Shown: one piece after another, positions 12,887 through 15,379 of the stretch
Layout: each line of letters begins with the position of its first letter
Position numbering within the stretch: position 1 is the stretch's first letter
DNA from: JAAAOH01 sp041686235
Lineage (GTDB): Bacteria > Spirochaetota > Spirochaetia > DSM-27196 > PWMO01
Reading direction: 5' to 3'
Assembly: GCA_041686235.1 (NCBI GenBank)
Contig: JAWLED010000068.1
Span: forward strand, 1 to 15,379
DNA: 15,379 bases
Translations under genes and position numbers: made by a program
The notes under the pieces: model-generated
The model's input: only the letters and a program-made list of their open reading frames with translations
What the model was told of the DNA's origin: nothing
Database searches by the model: none

Positions 12887-14399
12887 CCCTCACCTCACGA
12901 TCGGGGCCACTCTGCGGCGCAGTGGCCACCGGAACCTGATTTCGGTACACCGTCACCAAATACCCCATAAGCTCGAGCGCAAGCAAACGCGCCTCCTCGT
13001 TCAGCGCCCGGGCGCGCGTGGGCGAAACGCCTACACTTATGTGTCGAAGCGCCTTCACGTGCATATCGACAACGTCCCTTGGTCCTGCATCCAAGTGCCC
13101 AAGAGCCCGCGCGAGATACTGCAGTCGCCCGGAAATCCGATTATCAGTTTTGTACATCGAGGCTTCCAACCCCGCTAAGAGAATTTCCTCGTAGCGCTCG
13201 CGCAGACGCTCGAACTCCGCGGGATACTGTTCTCCCGGCGACTGCTGCGAAAAGGCCCGTCCGGTCGCCTCGGTGGTGCCCGCAGCGGCATACTCTTCCA
13301 TGCGAGCAATTTCCGCCTCGAGGCGTCGCACCCGATTTTCCTCTTCTACCGTGCGCTCGGTTATGTCTATGCCGGTTGAGATGACGGTCTCGACGCGACC
13401 CTGGTCATCCCGGGTGAGTGTACTGGTCCAGGCAAGAAACCGTCGTTCGCCGGCCTTCGTAATCAGATGGTTTTCGTGCTTCCGTGGATACGTTCCGGCA
13501 ACGAGCTCGGCGATTACCCGCGAGACATCACCGCGCTCTTCATTCGGCAAAAGCCGCCCCATCGCCGTGCCGTGCAGCTCGGTATCGCTATACCCGGTAA
13601 TCTGTTTACAGGCTTCATTGATGCGAACGATTCGTCCGTCTCGGTTGAGCACAACGATGACCGCACCCGAGGTTTTGAGCACGGCGTCGGCAAAACGTAT
13701 CTCACTCCTGAGATCCGCTTCCGCCCGGGCACGGACCCTCAGGTTGTCGATCCAATTCTGTAACTCCGCCTCGGCGGGGTCGGGGCCGTTCAGTTGTTCC
13801 GGGGGAAGGTAGTAAAAATTATCGAACGCCTCAGCACCAATGATGGCCGGAGAATGCGTGCGCAGCACATCGAGCAGCACGGCGGGGTCAAACACGCTGC
13901 GGTCGTACTGCCCGAGCACCAAAACGTTCGAACGCGAGACCAAGGAGTTCAAGCCGTTTTCAAAATCTCTCAGTTCGCCGCCATCATCAGGCCCGGCAAT
14001 GACGGCCGTCATCTCGATCGCAACGCGGAGTGCCCCGTACCCCGCCTCATACGCTTCCGCGCTCCGTTCGCGGAGTAACTGCAGCATCCGTTCGGCGTCG
14101 AAGACCCCATCGCTGGTGTAAGCCTCCCGGGAGCTGAAGAGCTCTAAACGCCCCTGCGAAACGTACGCTTCAACGTCGGTGTCGAGCTCGGCAAGGTGAC
14201 GCCGGAGGCGGTCCACGCCGTCGTGGTCGGCGATATAGGTGAGCTTCTGATCGTCCCGCAAGCCGGCGTGAACGTACCCGGAAAGTACCTGAAGCTGCTC
14301 CTGTTCGGTGGTGTAGATAGCACAGAGGTGATCCCCGGCAGAAAGGTTCTCTACCGTGCACAAAGCCGATGTCCCCGTGGCCTGCTCTTGGCAACTCAT
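12879..14399 (-). CDS. MEDS-PAS protein with a KaiA/RsbU-like C-terminal domain
   Basis: This 506-residue soluble protein is the first gene of the kai operon. The N-terminal segment (about 20-205) looks like a MEDS sensory domain of the DcmR type: it opens with GDHLCAIY, has GLRDDQKLTYIADH, and ends near NFYYLPPE. A PAS domain follows (about 236-350, with RDGRIVRINEACKQITGY and GIDITER), then a charged helical linker (about 350-395). The last domain (about 395-490) is all-helical. It aligns by eye with the KaiA C-terminal domain: YEEILLAGL, VVDMHVKAL (H447) and LELMGYLVTVYRNQVP correspond to YREIVLSYF, VVEIHMELM and IDVIAHLCEMYRRSIP of cyanobacterial KaiA. The same fold occurs in the RsbU N-terminus, which it also resembles. 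There is no histidine-kinase core. Inferred role: a sensory KaiA-like regulator of the KaiC next to it. The ATG at 14399 is preferred over the adjacent GTG at 14402; the ribosome-binding site is weak. Confidence 0.8.
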   Translation of the reverse strand: MSCQEQATGTSALCTVENLSAGDHLCAIYTTEQEQLQVLSGYVHAGLRDDQKLTYIADHDGVDRLRRHLAELDTDVEAYVSQGRLELFSSREAYTSDGVFDAERMLQLLRERSAEAYEAGYGALRVAIEMTAVIAGPDDGGELRDFENGLNSLVSRSNVLVLGQYDRSVFDPAVLLDVLRTHSPAIIGAEAFDNFYYLPPEQLNGPDPAEAELQNWIDNLRVRARAEADLRSEIRFADAVLKTSGAVIVVLNRDGRIVRINEACKQITGYSDTELHGTAMGRLLPNEERGDVSRVIAELVAGTYPRKHENHLITKAGERRFLAWTSTLTRDDQGRVETVISTGIDITERTVEEENRVRRLEAEIARMEEYAAAGTTEATGRAFSQQSPGEQYPAEFERLRERYEEILLAGLEASMYKTDNRISGRLQYLARALGHLDAGPRDVVDMHVKALRHISVGVSPTRARALNEEARLLALELMGYLVTVYRNQVPVATAPQSGPDREVRDE

Positions 14400-14537
14400 C
14401 ACGCACCGCTTCCCAGAGGGTTCTTACATGGACTCCACTACCGTACCGCTTGACCGGCGTTTGGACAAGCCCGCGAGCTCTATTAGCACCGTGTAGTGGC
14501 TGACAAAGGGCAAGCTTGTGCGCTAAGGTATGACGTA
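14400..14537. promoter_or_regulatory. divergent control region between the kai operon and the amidotransferase gene
   Basis: These 138 bases must carry the start signals for both directions. For the - strand operon the best pair I see is TTGTCC with TACGGT after 17 bases, but the second hexamer is poor. For the + strand gene no convincing pair is visible; TAAGGT at 14524-14529 serves as its ribosome-binding site. No clear operator palindrome was found. I mark the region by position rather than by a strong motif. Confidence 0.35.
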
Positions 14538-15293
14538 ATGAACGTCGGCGTCCTCGAGTGTGAATACATAGGCTCTGCAGACCGGTCGGCGACAGGCGGC
14601 GCAAGCCGACCTGTTGCGGGCGATTACACGAAGCTATTCGAGCAACTGCTCGCCTCCTCGGGCAACTCGGACGTCCTCCGGCTTTACCCGGTGGACGTCC
14701 GCCATGGGGTGCTTCCCAGTTCTCCCGGCGCATACGACGCCTACATCATCACGGGGAGTTACGCCGGGGTCTACGATGGAGAGCCGTGGATCGAATCGCT
14801 GTTGCAGTTCATCCGGGATGCCCACTCATCGTCTATTCCACTGGTGGGCATTTGCTTTGGTCATCAGGCCCTTGCTCACGCGCTCGGTGGCCGAGCTGCA
14901 AAGGCCGAGATCGGGTGGCAGCTTGGGGTGGTCCACACAACCATACATAGCGAAGCCGCAGGTACTCCGCAGTGGCTGGAAGAGCGTCGGGAGGCCCTGA
15001 ACCTCGTATACATGCATCAGGACCAAGTTATGGAGCTCCCGCCCGGGGCGCTCAATTTTGCCGAAACCCAACGCTGTCCCTACGCCGGATTCATCATCGG
15101 CGAGACGGCTCTCGGGCTCCAAGGTCACCCCGAGTTCAGCGCAGACCTGACCAAAAGCCTCATCCGAGCCAAACCGGACCACTATGGTCGCGAGGTAGCC
15201 ACTGCCGCCCTCGCGTCTCTCGAGCATCATGTGGATCGGGCTCCGGTGGCGCGGTGGATTGCACGGTTTCTCGAAACAGCGCCCCGAGGCTGA
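14538..15293 (+). CDS. class I glutamine amidotransferase (GMP-synthase-like GATase domain protein)
   Basis: This 251-residue stand-alone class I glutamine amidotransferase has the catalytic triad C106 in GICFGHQALA with H197 and E199 in LQGHPEFSAD. The oxyanion-hole segment YIITGSYAGVYD is near 73-84. The start MNVGVLECEYIG is typical of this group. The ATG at 14538 has TAAGGT eight bases upstream, and is preferred over a GTG at 14496 that would add 14 unsupported residues. There is no synthetase domain after the GATase, so it is not a complete GMP synthase (GuaA). Such free-standing proteins release ammonia from glutamine for an unknown acceptor, or act on gamma-glutamyl compounds. It is divergent from the kai operon, and nothing in the sequence ties it to the clock genes. 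Confidence 0.9.
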   Translation: MNVGVLECEYIGSADRSATGGASRPVAGDYTKLFEQLLASSGNSDVLRLYPVDVRHGVLPSSPGAYDAYIITGSYAGVYDGEPWIESLLQFIRDAHSSSIPLVGICFGHQALAHALGGRAAKAEIGWQLGVVHTTIHSEAAGTPQWLEERREALNLVYMHQDQVMELPPGALNFAETQRCPYAGFIIGETALGLQGHPEFSADLTKSLIRAKPDHYGREVATAALASLEHHVDRAPVARWIARFLETAPRG

Positions 15294-15322
15294 AACGGGC
15301 CCTCAGCATGTGCCGGGCAGTG

Positions 15323-15379
15323 CTACTCCGTCTTTCCAAACTTTTCGATCACCCCTTCCAATTTCTGCGTCTCCCCGAC
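15323..15379 (-). CDS. 3' end of an unidentified gene (partial)
   Basis: Read on the - strand from the right edge, the frame gives VGETQKLEGVIEKFGKTE and then TAG. It is open to the edge of the window. The 18 residues form a plausible amphipathic C-terminal helix, but no family can be named. The gene would converge on the amidotransferase gene, with 29 bases between the stop codons. Confidence 0.45.
   Translation of the reverse strand, partial: VGETQKLEGVIEKFGKTE

Noticed and set aside
15294..15322. Terminator between the amidotransferase and the right-edge gene
   Set aside because: Only short, imperfect GC complementarity is present and there is no T-run on either strand.

Overview
The window (about 15.4 kb, moderately GC-rich) is a dense block of signal-transduction genes, probably from a member of the Spirochaetota. 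The reasons are the family character of the receiver at the start of the large hybrid kinase, the HATPase protein at the left end, and the abundance of HisKA_2-type PAS kinases next to a chemoreceptor. This taxonomic call rests on remembered family resemblance, not on a search. An assembly gap (4225-4324) flanked by an exact 99-bp duplication shows that the sequence is a scaffolded draft assembly, possibly a metagenome bin.

Layout. The left edge carries the last codons of a + strand gene (1-32). A - strand HATPase protein (128-1042) follows. Divergent from it is a methyl-accepting chemotaxis protein (1313-3256) whose extracytoplasmic region is a tandem pair of zinc-binding CZB-like modules. 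Next on the + strand come a TPR protein (3313-3996), a GC-rich repetitive spacer, the assembly gap, a REC-PASx5-GAF-HisKA_2 hybrid kinase (4342-7839), an AhpD-like carboxymuconolactone decarboxylase family protein (7952-8509), and a class III adenylate cyclase with a DUF5939-type zinc-ribbon N-terminus (8582-9682).

The most interesting region is the - strand operon from 14399 down to 9690. It has four genes with overlapping ends: a MEDS-PAS protein whose C-terminal about 95 residues resemble the KaiA C-terminal/RsbU N-terminal helical domain; a clear KaiB; a two-domain KaiC that keeps the T426/S431/T432-equivalent phosphosite block; and a PAS-PAS-HisKA_2 sensor kinase. Read together this is a candidate complete Kai timing or signalling cassette outside cyanobacteria: an activator-like protein, the switch protein, the phosphorylating ATPase and an output kinase. 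The KaiA-like assignment is inference from sequence pattern; KaiB and KaiC are secure.

Divergent from the kai operon is a class I glutamine amidotransferase (14538-15293). The right edge holds the 3' end of a - strand gene (15323-15379). No tRNA, rRNA, CRISPR array or insertion sequence was recognised. No stretch longer than 300 bases lacks a gene; the longest is the divergent spacer 1043-1312.
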